57,345 bases of DNA from Microgenomates group bacterium RBG_16_45_19 (GTDB lineage Bacteria; Patescibacteriota; Microgenomatia; UBA1400; RBG-16-45-19). The translations under genes and the position numbers were made by a program. The stretch lies in contig MHDC01000037.1 of NCBI GenBank assembly GCA_001803415.1, positions 1 through 57,345 of the forward strand, written 5' to 3'. The notes below the pieces were generated by a model. It searched no databases. It was not told where the DNA came from and worked only from the letters and a program-made list of their open reading frames with translations. Below are positions 45,155-52,447 of this stretch, piece after piece; the first letter of the stretch is position 1; each line of letters starts with the position of its first letter.

Positions 45155-46288
45155 TTACTTTAACTCCTGCTGTAAATATTGTTGCAGCTCTTTGAAGCTG
45201 GGATCGACTGGTTCAAACACCCATTGGCCGTATTTTTCGATCGACGGTACCGTCAACAAGTCATCAGGCTGCTCGTTAGTTTTAATTGGTATAACCGTTG
45301 TTTTTAAGGTAATCGGTCGCTTTATCCAAGCCCGAAACAGTGAGACCCAGTACCAGTCGGGGACCTCTTTAAAGGCTTGGTTTTTAAGTCGGTATAATTC
45401 ACCAAATACGGCCGGCCGCATCAAAGTGCCTGAGGTTAATTTGGTCATTAAGGTTTTCATCACCGCCTGCTGCCGCTTCTCCCGAGCCGTGTCCGTGCCT
45501 TCACTGCTTAACGGACTTTGGCGTGACCGCATATATTCCAAGGCTCTGGCTCCATTCATGTTTTCTATTCCAGGATTAAACACCACCGCTTTGTACAGCA
45601 CCGCCGGATCGGTACTGGTCAGGTCCGCTTCATCCCGAGGATATTGACTGTCACTAAAACCGGTTTCTATCGGAACGCTAATACCACCAACTGCATCAAT
45701 GGCTGTCTTGACCCAATCCATCTTGAGAATGACTATTTCATCAATCGGGATACCGGTGATTTGGGTCACCCACGTCCGGGTAAAGTCTTTTCCCTGACCT
45801 AATTTATCTTTTTCACCGTAATAATACAATGCGTTAATCTTGGTTTTTAGGGCTGCCAACCATAAATCTCTGGGTAAAGAAATTAAACGAATAGTCCCGT
45901 CCCTTTGGGCGATTACCAGCATTATGGTATCGGTTAACTGAGAGTTATCCCGCTGATTCACCACCGCGTCCAAACCTAACACTAAAAAGGTCACTTGGTT
46001 GTCTATCCCCCAAACGTCTTCTTGCCAGCCTTGATAAACCGATTGGACCAAGGTCATTAATGGTACCCCAGCTTCTCGGGCAAAAGCGCTAGCATAGCCA
46101 TAAGCTAGTCCCAACAGCGACAGGCAAACGATGATGATTAAACCGCTGACGGCCAAAATTATCGGCCCCCACCGCCGTCGTTGTCTTGGTACCGCTTTCG
46201 CCTCGAACCGTTCCGGCCAAACCACCTCTTTTTCCGGCGGCTTGCGGCTAAAAGCCCGTCTGCTGGCCACTGACTTAACCTTTTTCAT
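45155..46288 (-). CDS. LytR-CpsA-Psr (LCP) family wall-glycan ligase
   Basis: A 377-residue protein. A basic N-terminal stretch (RQRRRWG) precedes one helix (about 42-64). The outside LCP domain starts VTFLVLGLDAVVNQRDNSQ and has TDTIMLVIAQ, IRLISLPRDLWLA (134-146, Arg-Asp pair), DWVKTAIDAVGGISVPI and NGARALEYMRSRQS. LCP enzymes move undecaprenyl-pyrophosphate-linked glycans onto peptidoglycan or proteins. It is the likely ligase for the glycans made by the cluster, although it is not in the same operon. It follows the Nudix gene by 11 nt. Confidence 0.92.
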   Translation of the reverse strand: MKKVKSVASRRAFSRKPPEKEVVWPERFEAKAVPRQRRRWGPIILAVSGLIIIVCLSLLGLAYGYASAFAREAGVPLMTLVQSVYQGWQEDVWGIDNQVTFLVLGLDAVVNQRDNSQLTDTIMLVIAQRDGTIRLISLPRDLWLAALKTKINALYYYGEKDKLGQGKDFTRTWVTQITGIPIDEIVILKMDWVKTAIDAVGGISVPIETGFSDSQYPRDEADLTSTDPAVLYKAVVFNPGIENMNGARALEYMRSRQSPLSSEGTDTAREKRQQAVMKTLMTKLTSGTLMRPAVFGELYRLKNQAFKEVPDWYWVSLFRAWIKRPITLKTTVIPIKTNEQPDDLLTVPSIEKYGQWVFEPVDPSFKELQQYLQQELK

Positions 46289-46299
46289 GGCGTTTTAAC

Positions 46300-46806
46300 T
46301 TAGGTAATATACAGAAGTAAGCGTAACACTTCCATATCCGCTGGGGGGAGGGGATGATCCTTGACAAATTGCCCGATGGCCGGAATCTCCACCCACTGGA
46401 TCGATTCGATTTCGGTTGGATCAATCTTAATTTCGTCGGGTGTTTTGCACATATAAATCTGACAGTACTCCGTTTCTTGAGGTGTCTTGACCAATATATT
46501 AGTCACGTAGAATAGTTGGCCGGTTAAACCCAGTTCTTCTTTCAATTCCTTCACCGCTGCCTCTTGATATGTCTCGCCGTAAGTCACGTGCCCGGCACAA
46601 GCCAGAGACCACATCCCGGCATAGAGATCTTTGGTCTGGCTTCTTTTCTGAAATAACATTTGGTTTTGGGAGTTTACCACCAAAACGTAGATCGCTCGAT
46701 GAATTCTTTGGGGGTCTTGATGAGCTACTTGTCTGGCCAATAGCCCAATTTCCTGGTCGGCTTCATCCACTTCTACGAACATTTCCGCCGGATTATCCTG
46801 GGGCAT
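46300..46806 (-). CDS. Nudix hydrolase
   Basis: A 168-residue protein. The Nudix box spans residues 72-94 (GHVTYGETYQEAAVKELKEE plus LGL), with the pattern Gx5Ex7xEUxEExGU. The N-terminal part FVEVDEADQEIGLLARQVAH and the flanking HRAIYVLVVNSQNQMLFQKR resemble the isopentenyl-diphosphate isomerase/NUDIX group (YfcD-like). The substrate is unknown; a nucleotide-sugar or prenyl-diphosphate role is possible given the neighbours. A GAAGGGG sequence precedes the ATG. Confidence 0.9.
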   Translation of the reverse strand: MPQDNPAEMFVEVDEADQEIGLLARQVAHQDPQRIHRAIYVLVVNSQNQMLFQKRSQTKDLYAGMWSLACAGHVTYGETYQEAAVKELKEELGLTGQLFYVTNILVKTPQETEYCQIYMCKTPDEIKIDPTEIESIQWVEIPAIGQFVKDHPLPPADMEVLRLLLYIT

Positions 46807-46817
46807 ACCGCCCCTTC

Positions 46818-46846
46818 AGTATAACTTACGTCATATCAAGCGGCAA
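46818..46846 (-). promoter_or_regulatory. Putative promoter for Nudix-LCP-peptidase genes
   Basis: On the minus strand TTGCCG (46841-46846) and TATACT (46818-46823) are separated by 17 nt, and the -10 ends 11 nt before ATG 46806. The -35 lies inside the last codons of the lamin-tail gene. Confidence 0.45.
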
Positions 46847-47739
46847 ATGGTTATCGGCCAGCGGATGATTCGATTAAAAAACCTAAAGCTCAAGTAATAC
46901 CGGCTGCAGCTTAAGTTAAAGAATCTAAAGCTTTCAGGCGTTGGGGTTGGGGTGAGGGTTGGTGTCGGTTCAGCGGTAGGTGAGGGCTCAACTGTTGGTG
47001 ATGGTTCAGAGGTAGGGGTCGGTTCGGCGGTCGGTTCTACCGTTGGTTCAGCCGTTGGCTCAGCCGTCGGTGACGGTTCGCTCGTGGGTGTAGGCGGTAT
47101 TTCGGTCATGGTTGAGTTTTGTGGTTGAGACGTACTCCTCAGGACAAAGTCCAGCTGGTTGTTATTGCTGTCCCAGCCATTCCCAGCCATGGCGTCACTT
47201 CCGACCATGCTGTCACTCGATGAAGTTTCATAGGCTTTACGTTCGATACTGCCGTTTGGTTCTGGGTTAGTGGTCGCGGCGCTTTCACTGGCCTGGGAAT
47301 TGCCTAAACCCACCAAATCAACGATCGTCACTCCGGCGTCGCTGTAGAGGCTAACATTGCCGTCAGTCGGGATGCCGCTGGAAGTGGCTGTGTATTCCCG
47401 ATCAGGTGTTACTCCACCGCTGTAGGCCGGGTGCGCCAACAAATAAAAGCCATGGGCTGGGATCGTCCCGTTTAAAGGATTAACGATGTTTAGTGCCGAA
47501 CCACCGCTGCTGCTGCGCTTGGTCAGCCGCCAATTAGTCATGACTACGTCCGTTTCCAAAGGATTATACAATTCCACAAATTCGTCATTGGCTCCGTTTG
47601 TTCCTTCAATCTGGATTTCTGAAATGACCACCTGATCGGCCATGACTGCCTTGATCTGTCCGGCCCTCACCCACCAACTTAGAAAGCCCAGTATTCCGAT
47701 CAATCCCAACAGCAAACCAATGATGGGCAGGCGGCGCAT
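46831..47739 (-). CDS. Lamin-tail-domain surface protein with Pro/Thr stalk
   Basis: A 302-residue exported protein. Residues 5-24 are a hydrophobic signal or anchor. Residues about 37-200 form a lamin-tail domain (VVISEIQIEGTNGANDEFVE, LYNPLETDVVMTNWRLTKRS), an Ig-like fold common on CPR surfaces. Residues about 213-269 are a Pro/Thr/Glu repeat stalk (TAEPTVEPTAEPTPTSEPSP type). The last 33 residues form a short aromatic and basic tail with FRFFN twice. A good Shine-Dalgarno (AAGGAGG) and a TTGACA promoter precede it. It may be a cell-surface adhesin or a carrier for the glycans. Confidence 0.82.
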   Translation of the reverse strand: MRRLPIIGLLLGLIGILGFLSWWVRAGQIKAVMADQVVISEIQIEGTNGANDEFVELYNPLETDVVMTNWRLTKRSSSGGSALNIVNPLNGTIPAHGFYLLAHPAYSGGVTPDREYTATSSGIPTDGNVSLYSDAGVTIVDLVGLGNSQASESAATTNPEPNGSIERKAYETSSSDSMVGSDAMAGNGWDSNNNQLDFVLRSTSQPQNSTMTEIPPTPTSEPSPTAEPTAEPTVEPTAEPTPTSEPSPTVEPSPTAEPTPTLTPTPTPESFRFFNLSCSRYYLSFRFFNRIIRWPITICRLI

Positions 47740-47769
47740 ATTTCCTCCTTAAGCTAGTAAATTGACTTA

Positions 47770-47797
47770 AAATTAACAGACTATGAAACCGTGTCAA
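47770..47797 (-). promoter_or_regulatory. Putative promoter for the lamin-tail gene
   Basis: On the minus strand a perfect TTGACA (47792-47797) lies 16 nt before TAATTT (47770-47775), followed by about 24 nt of leader with AAGGAGG before ATG 47739. It is the clearest leadered promoter in the window. Confidence 0.5.
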
Positions 47798-47832
47798 CCA
47801 GAACAAAAACCGAACATATCTCTCCTCGCTTC

Positions 47833-47861
47833 TTGACTGTACCTTGGATACCAATTAGATT
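47833..47861 (+). promoter_or_regulatory. Putative promoter for the small coiled-coil gene
   Basis: TTGACT (47833-47838), 17 nt, TAGATT (47856-47861), ending 9 nt before ATG 47871. The transcript would have almost no leader. It is back to back with the lamin-tail promoter in a 131-nt gap. Confidence 0.5.
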
Positions 47862-47870
47862 GAAGTTTGC

Positions 47871-48140
47871 ATGAAGAAGCCACCCCTCGATGACAGCAAA
47901 CCGGTGACTCAGAAAGTTCTGCTCGATACCCTGGTTGATTTTTGGGAACAGATTGCCTACCCCATGATTGACAAAAAATCCGATAAAGTGGATATTGAAA
48001 AATTGGAGATTAAACTTTCCTCAGAAATTAAACACAATCGCCGCCTTATTCGTGGTTTGCAACTTGATACTCCAACCATGGAGGAATTCAAGAAACTGGA
48101 TAAACGAGTTTCCCGATTAGAATCCCGTGCCTTCAATTAA
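47871..48140 (+). CDS. Small coiled-coil protein of unknown function
   Basis: An 89-residue soluble protein. The middle (VTQKVLLDTLVDFWEQIAYP) is amphipathic, and the C-terminal half (KLEIKLSSEIKHNRRLIRGL, then LDKRVSRLESRA) has a heptad pattern typical of a coiled coil. Similar small proteins with a DKxDxxKLE segment are common in Microgenomates genomes, by my recollection. No function is known. Its promoter and ATG suggest a single-gene unit. The coding strand is less C-rich than the other plus-strand genes. Confidence 0.65.
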   Translation: MKKPPLDDSKPVTQKVLLDTLVDFWEQIAYPMIDKKSDKVDIEKLEIKLSSEIKHNRRLIRGLQLDTPTMEEFKKLDKRVSRLESRAFN

Positions 48141-48171
48141 GCTTTAACCAACCTTCCAACTTTTCGATTTC

Positions 48172-48362
48172 TTAGTCTTGGTAAATCACCGCCAGCCTTT
48201 TTTTATCAAAGCCTTCCACTAACAAATAATGACTATTATTCCAGTGTCTCCAGTAATCCGGGTAAGCCGCCGTGTTGACACTGATCAAGCACGGGGCTCT
48301 TTTTCCCGCCCAATTTTCCGGGCTTCTTCTGCATTACTCAGCGTCACGTAAATCAGTTTCAT
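48172..48362 (-). pseudogene. CutA-like gene with a frameshift
   Basis: Reading from ATG 48362 gives MKLIYVTLSNAEEARKIGRE and then a stop after KEPRA. One extra A in the AAAAA run would instead continue KRAPCLISVNTAAYPDYWRH, then NNSHLLVEGFDKKRLAVIYQ and a TAA at 48172. The start resembles CutA (divalent ion tolerance, PII-like trimer), and the frame change falls at a homopolymer, so this is either a 1-nt deletion, an assembly error or a slippage site. Even restored, at about 62 residues it is shorter than CutA (about 100). Its ATG lies one nt after the SDR stop. Confidence 0.5.
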
Positions 48363-48363
48363 A

Positions 48364-49104
48364 TCATTTCAAACTATATCCTCCATCCACTACCAGAATC
48401 TCGCCGGTAATATAACTGGCGTTATCGGATGCTAAAAATACTATCGGTTTGGCCAGTTCTTCTGGCTTAGCAATTCGTTTTAAAGGTGTTGCCTGTCTGA
48501 ACTGTTCAATTAAATCCAACCCTGCCCCTTTCGTCATATCTGTCATCACATTACTGGGAGCGATTCCGTTGACCCTGATATTTGGAGCTAATATTTTTGC
48601 CATGGCTTTAGTTAAAGTAATCAAACCACCCTTAGCCGAGCCGTAAGCCGCTACATACGGCGAACCCAAGATACCTACGGTCGAAACTAAATTAATAATT
48701 ACTCCTTTCCTCTGTTTTTGCATTACCGGTGCCACATGTTTAATCATTAACCAGGCGCTAGTCAGATTGATATCTATGGTTTTATGCCAAGTTTGTATAT
48801 CCCCTTGCCAATCACCCGGGCTCAGTATTGCTCCGGCGTTATTCACCAGCACGTCAATTCTACCCCACTGGCCCATGACTACCTCTACTAGTTGCTGCAC
48901 TTCGATTTCATGGGCTACATTGGATTGAACCACCAAACTTTGTTCCTGTCCAATTTTTTTAGCAATCGCCCGGGCTTTAATTTTCTGTTCATGATAGTGG
49001 ACTACCACCCGGTATCCGGCTGCTCCAAAAGCCAGCGCCGTCGCCCGGCCAATACCCCGCGAAGCCCCGGTTACAATCACCACTTTATCTTTCATATCGA
49101 CCAT
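48364..49104 (-). CDS. SDR family oxidoreductase (FabG-like)
   Basis: A 246-residue classical SDR. NAD(P) motif VTGASRGIGRATALAF (11-26), NNAG (88-91), the catalytic Ser in LVSTVGILGSP, and Y154/K158 in AAYGSAKGGLITLTKAMA; the end GEILVVDGGYSLK is standard. These enzymes reduce 3-oxoacyl chains or oxidise alcohols. The N-terminal MVDM could start at M4 (49095) as well. It lies 3 nt after the DUF2207 gene, so it may belong to the ligase cluster. The substrate is unknown. Confidence 0.9.
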   Translation of the reverse strand: MVDMKDKVVIVTGASRGIGRATALAFGAAGYRVVVHYHEQKIKARAIAKKIGQEQSLVVQSNVAHEIEVQQLVEVVMGQWGRIDVLVNNAGAILSPGDWQGDIQTWHKTIDINLTSAWLMIKHVAPVMQKQRKGVIINLVSTVGILGSPYVAAYGSAKGGLITLTKAMAKILAPNIRVNGIAPSNVMTDMTKGAGLDLIEQFRQATPLKRIAKPEELAKPIVFLASDNASYITGEILVVDGGYSLK

Positions 49105-49107
49105 ATT

Positions 49108-50859
49108 TTACCAACTCCCGCCGCCACCACCGCCTCCACCACCACCGGAAAATCCACCACTAAAACCAGACCCACCGGAGGCGCTATGTGAGGCTGGGTT
49201 ATAAGCCAGGTTGCTTGACGCTTGAGCCGAAAAATCGGATACCAAACTGTTAAAGGTCATGCCTGTCAATATTGGTGAACTGAAATATTCGGGTGGCTTA
49301 AGATTCAACGCCTCCATATCCTGAGCCAACCGGTCCACTACTCCCAAAGCCACCGCAAAGGGTAGAATTTCCTCGATAAACAAGTGCTTCTCTTTGATTT
49401 CTTCCCGCCATTTGCCGGTTTTAATGGTTTGCCGCAAACCCCTGGCTTGCATGGCGAGGTTAGAGCCGATAGCGGATTTCTGAGTGATTTGTAAACCAAA
49501 CCCGACCCCAATCACCGCTTGCACACCGAATACCAGATACCACCAGAACGATCCTACCAAACTTAAGGCTTTAGCTATTATCAGGAAGACGACGACATTT
49601 AATCCAATGGCTATCGCCACTCCAATTCCCCGGCTGGTGTTAGGCTTTAACACGTATAATTTTCTCTGGGTCAGAGCCGTCTCGATTTCTTGTTTGGCTG
49701 CTACCATGGTTTTATAAAATGTCCCCTTCAACCCGGATATTTTCCTGGTTTCTCCGGCTGTTTTTACCAAGCCATTTAGTAATGTCTGCTGGTGTTGGGG
49801 TAATTTGCTACTGTCTTGATTCAGTCTTTCAAAGACATAATCTGTTTTACCAAACCAACCCTTCTTTTCCTCACGCGTAATTTTGAGATATCCCTTACGC
49901 GCCAACTCGATGATTTCCGCCACCACGTCCTGGTTATCCACTTTTTCGTCCCAAATCGCCCCCGCCTCACCCGGGGTTAAGTCGGTTAGCGGTTCATAAA
50001 CCCACGGCACCCGAGTCCCGTTAAATATCGGTTTGCGTCTTTGCGGTTTGGCGGGGTTCAAATTAAACACATTTGGGGAGATAAACACATAATCCCGGCC
50101 GTTTAAGAGCCAATACCCCGCCATAAATAATAGGGGAACGAATAGCATCGGCACAAACCAATTATTTGATAATTGTTTCACCAGTCTTTGAGTAGCGGTC
50201 GGAAACAGTAGCTGGTTCGGCCGGCCTAGAGCCACTGCCACCGTCACGTTTCGGTCATAATTAATCCCGGCCTCATACTTAAATCTGGCCACCTGATCAC
50301 TTAAATCGGTCTGGCATAAACCATCGTCGTTCCCAATTGGTCCGGCATAACAGACTGCCTTGGTCAGCGTCGCTGCCGGTGATTTAACGCTGGCGGTGAC
50401 CGTTTCGATGGGTATTTGCCAGCCTTCACCGGTGATATCCCAATATAGTTCATCATGATCCTCAAACTGCTTGATGGCCTCCTCAACCCGGTACTTAATC
50501 AGGTAAGTCTTCTCACCGGTAAAGGTCGTTTCCGGATCCCCAATTTTCACGGTCAACTGGTTGTTTTCCCGATTAGACTGATACTGGTAACTCTGTCCGG
50601 TTTCATCGGTAATTGCCAGGACGGTCACCGGCGCTTCGACTACCAAATTGTCCACTCGGTATTTTAGAGGGATATAGCGGTAAATCCCGTGATGTACCTC
50701 GTCGGTTTGATAAGCAATCGTTTCCTCGATGGTTAAACTGGTGTCTGAATTAATGGTAATTTGTGAGTCAAATTGATTGATCACTTCGGCGGCCGCTACC
50801 CCTCGGACAAAAATCCATCCGCCGGCCAAGAACAGAACCAAACCGATCAGTTTTTTCAT
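49108..50859 (-). CDS. DUF2207 membrane protein with Gly-rich tail
   Basis: A 583-residue protein. Residues 1-24 are a signal peptide (KKLIGLVLFLAGGWIFVRGV). An outside domain follows (FDSQITINSDTSLTIEETIA, VHHGIYRYIPLKYR), which is the DUF2207 signature, then one helix (about 233-250), a cytoplasmic-type region (ARKGYLKITREEKKGWFGKT) and a pair of helices (about 412-455). The C-terminus ends in a run of glycines capped by SW. DUF2207 proteins are widespread with no known function. It lies between the Ddl-like ligase and the SDR. Confidence 0.85.
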   Translation of the reverse strand: MKKLIGLVLFLAGGWIFVRGVAAAEVINQFDSQITINSDTSLTIEETIAYQTDEVHHGIYRYIPLKYRVDNLVVEAPVTVLAITDETGQSYQYQSNRENNQLTVKIGDPETTFTGEKTYLIKYRVEEAIKQFEDHDELYWDITGEGWQIPIETVTASVKSPAATLTKAVCYAGPIGNDDGLCQTDLSDQVARFKYEAGINYDRNVTVAVALGRPNQLLFPTATQRLVKQLSNNWFVPMLFVPLLFMAGYWLLNGRDYVFISPNVFNLNPAKPQRRKPIFNGTRVPWVYEPLTDLTPGEAGAIWDEKVDNQDVVAEIIELARKGYLKITREEKKGWFGKTDYVFERLNQDSSKLPQHQQTLLNGLVKTAGETRKISGLKGTFYKTMVAAKQEIETALTQRKLYVLKPNTSRGIGVAIAIGLNVVVFLIIAKALSLVGSFWWYLVFGVQAVIGVGFGLQITQKSAIGSNLAMQARGLRQTIKTGKWREEIKEKHLFIEEILPFAVALGVVDRLAQDMEALNLKPPEYFSSPILTGMTFNSLVSDFSAQASSNLAYNPASHSASGGSGFSGGFSGGGGGGGGGGSW

Positions 50860-50868
50860 ACCCTTAGT

Positions 50869-51942
50869 CTACCCCTTTTTCTCGCCCCCCGTTTCCTCGT
50901 CGGGTAAAGGCAATTTTTCTTTGCCTTGGGCATCTCGCATCGTGTTTTGCATGATTCGCTTGACAATCTCTGTAAAAGTAATCCCGTACAAATCCAAGAC
51001 ACTGGCTAAGGCACAATCAGCTTCTTTCGGTCCAAAAGCCGGATTGGAATTGGAATCTACAAAATAATAGCGCCCCGACTGGTCCAAGCGGATATCAAAT
51101 TTACCGTAATCACTCATACGGCAGACGTCAAAGGCTTTCTTGACTAATTCATTTAATTGAACGTCGCCGAATCGCTGGTAGGTATAGGTTGCCCCGCCCG
51201 CGATCCATTGAGCTTCAAAGGTGGCAAACTGAGTTGGATCGTCGGCTTTGGGAAACATTTTTTCGGCCAAATAAACTTTTTTATTTTTCCCTTCCAATAA
51301 AATAGCCGTCACTTCCCGGCCGGCTATAAATTCCTCCACCAATACCGGCTGTTCATAGGTACTGATGAGAAACTTAAGCCGTTCGCGTAAGTGTTTCTCA
51401 TTGGCGGAGACTGCGTCTTTAGTAATTTCGACCGCGCCGTGGATTTCGTTTAACTTAGAAATTAGGGGAAAGCGTAAATTGGGGTCTAAAACGGTCGTCG
51501 CTGTCGGTAGCAATTGGCAGCGGGGGATCGGAATGCCATGACTTTGTAACAGGTCTTTAACCAAATATTTATTGTAAGCTAACGATTCACCCAATATCCC
51601 GGCTCCGGTGTAAGCAATATCCAGAGCCTCTAAAATACCGGGAATGGTTGACGATAAGTATTCCTGGCCTCGCACCGACCCGACTAAATTAAACACCATA
51701 TCCGGGTAATCTTGCAACAGCTGGACGACCAATGCCGGTGTTCCCGGATACAAGTAGGTATTCACCCCTAACTTATTCAAGTATTTAGCCACCACTTGCG
51801 CGTCTTTCAAGGCGTCTTTTTCGGTTAAGTATTGGGCTTCGGTGGGAAAGTATTCCCGCCTGACCTCGCTGTAAATTAAACCGACCGTTTTGGGAATAAA
51901 GCTGTTGGTTGGTTGGCCGTTGCCGACCATGACATCGGTCAT
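50869..51942 (-). CDS. Ddl-like ATP-grasp ligase
   Basis: A 357-residue ATP-grasp enzyme related to D-Ala-D-Ala ligase. Visible parts: TVGLIYSEVRREYFP at the N-domain, YTGAGILGESLAYNKYLVKD, PLISKLNEIHGAVEI (ATP lysine region), QPVLVEEFIAGREVTAILLE, and YGKFDIRLDQSGRYYFVDSN then SNPAFGP. The expected metal-binding E-x-N-T-x-PG is VDSNSNPAFG, so the first acid is Asp. The canonical SSVG loop is altered. It probably joins an amino acid or other carboxylate to an amine, but may not be the essential cell-wall ligase. It is 3 nt from the C39 gene. Confidence 0.85.
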   Translation of the reverse strand: MTDVMVGNGQPTNSFIPKTVGLIYSEVRREYFPTEAQYLTEKDALKDAQVVAKYLNKLGVNTYLYPGTPALVVQLLQDYPDMVFNLVGSVRGQEYLSSTIPGILEALDIAYTGAGILGESLAYNKYLVKDLLQSHGIPIPRCQLLPTATTVLDPNLRFPLISKLNEIHGAVEITKDAVSANEKHLRERLKFLISTYEQPVLVEEFIAGREVTAILLEGKNKKVYLAEKMFPKADDPTQFATFEAQWIAGGATYTYQRFGDVQLNELVKKAFDVCRMSDYGKFDIRLDQSGRYYFVDSNSNPAFGPKEADCALASVLDLYGITFTEIVKRIMQNTMRDAQGKEKLPLPDEETGGEKKG

Positions 51943-51945
51943 GTG

Positions 51946-52428
51946 TTACTCTTTATTTGTCGGGTAAATAACCATCATCCGTCTGATGGTTAAGTCATCA
52001 CTCGATTTTAAGAAATCTCCGGGAAAGTCAAACCAAACCCGATAAAATTTTTTTAACCTCATGGCCCTAACGTAGCCGATTTCCGGGTCTAGTAAATAGA
52101 TATTTTCCTCATCGATATCGACCACCACCGAATAATGACCGTCGTCTTCGGAAAACCAATCGACGATCACCGGGGTTTGCCGCTCCTTCACCTGTTTGCG
52201 GACTTCTTCAAATTCAGTAAAATCTTTGATAAAGCCGTCAAATCCCAAATCCCGGGCTGCTTGCAGTAAGCGGTGAGCTTCGACTCCTCGATCCAAAGTG
52301 CAATCAGTTAGCCTAACCAGTTCTTTTTCCGACTTGGTGACGCCATAGTAATTAAACACCATTTTTAATGACGCCGGTCCACAATACCCCGTCTCCTGGC
52401 GAAATGGTTTAACTTTAAGCATATTCAT
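51946..52428 (-). CDS. C39-like cysteine peptidase
   Basis: A 160-residue soluble protein. The catalytic Cys is C16 in ETGYCGPASLKMVFNYYG; the His lies in SEDDGHYSVVVDIDEENIYL and the Asp in LLDPEIGYVRA. This is the papain-like C39 fold used by bacteriocin-leader proteases and related hydrolases, here as a stand-alone domain without ABC transporter. No export signal is seen, so it is cytoplasmic. It may cut a leader peptide or a product of the neighbouring ligases. A 19-nt gap separates it from the radical SAM gene. Confidence 0.85.
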   Translation of the reverse strand: MNMLKVKPFRQETGYCGPASLKMVFNYYGVTKSEKELVRLTDCTLDRGVEAHRLLQAARDLGFDGFIKDFTEFEEVRKQVKERQTPVIVDWFSEDDGHYSVVVDIDEENIYLLDPEIGYVRAMRLKKFYRVWFDFPGDFLKSSDDLTIRRMMVIYPTNKE

Positions 52429-52447
52429 GTCTATTGTAGTCGATAAA

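Noticed and set aside
46933-47100. DNA tandem repeat array
   Set aside because: It is the coding repeat of the Pro/Thr stalk and not an independent repeat or CRISPR; units vary and there are no spacers.
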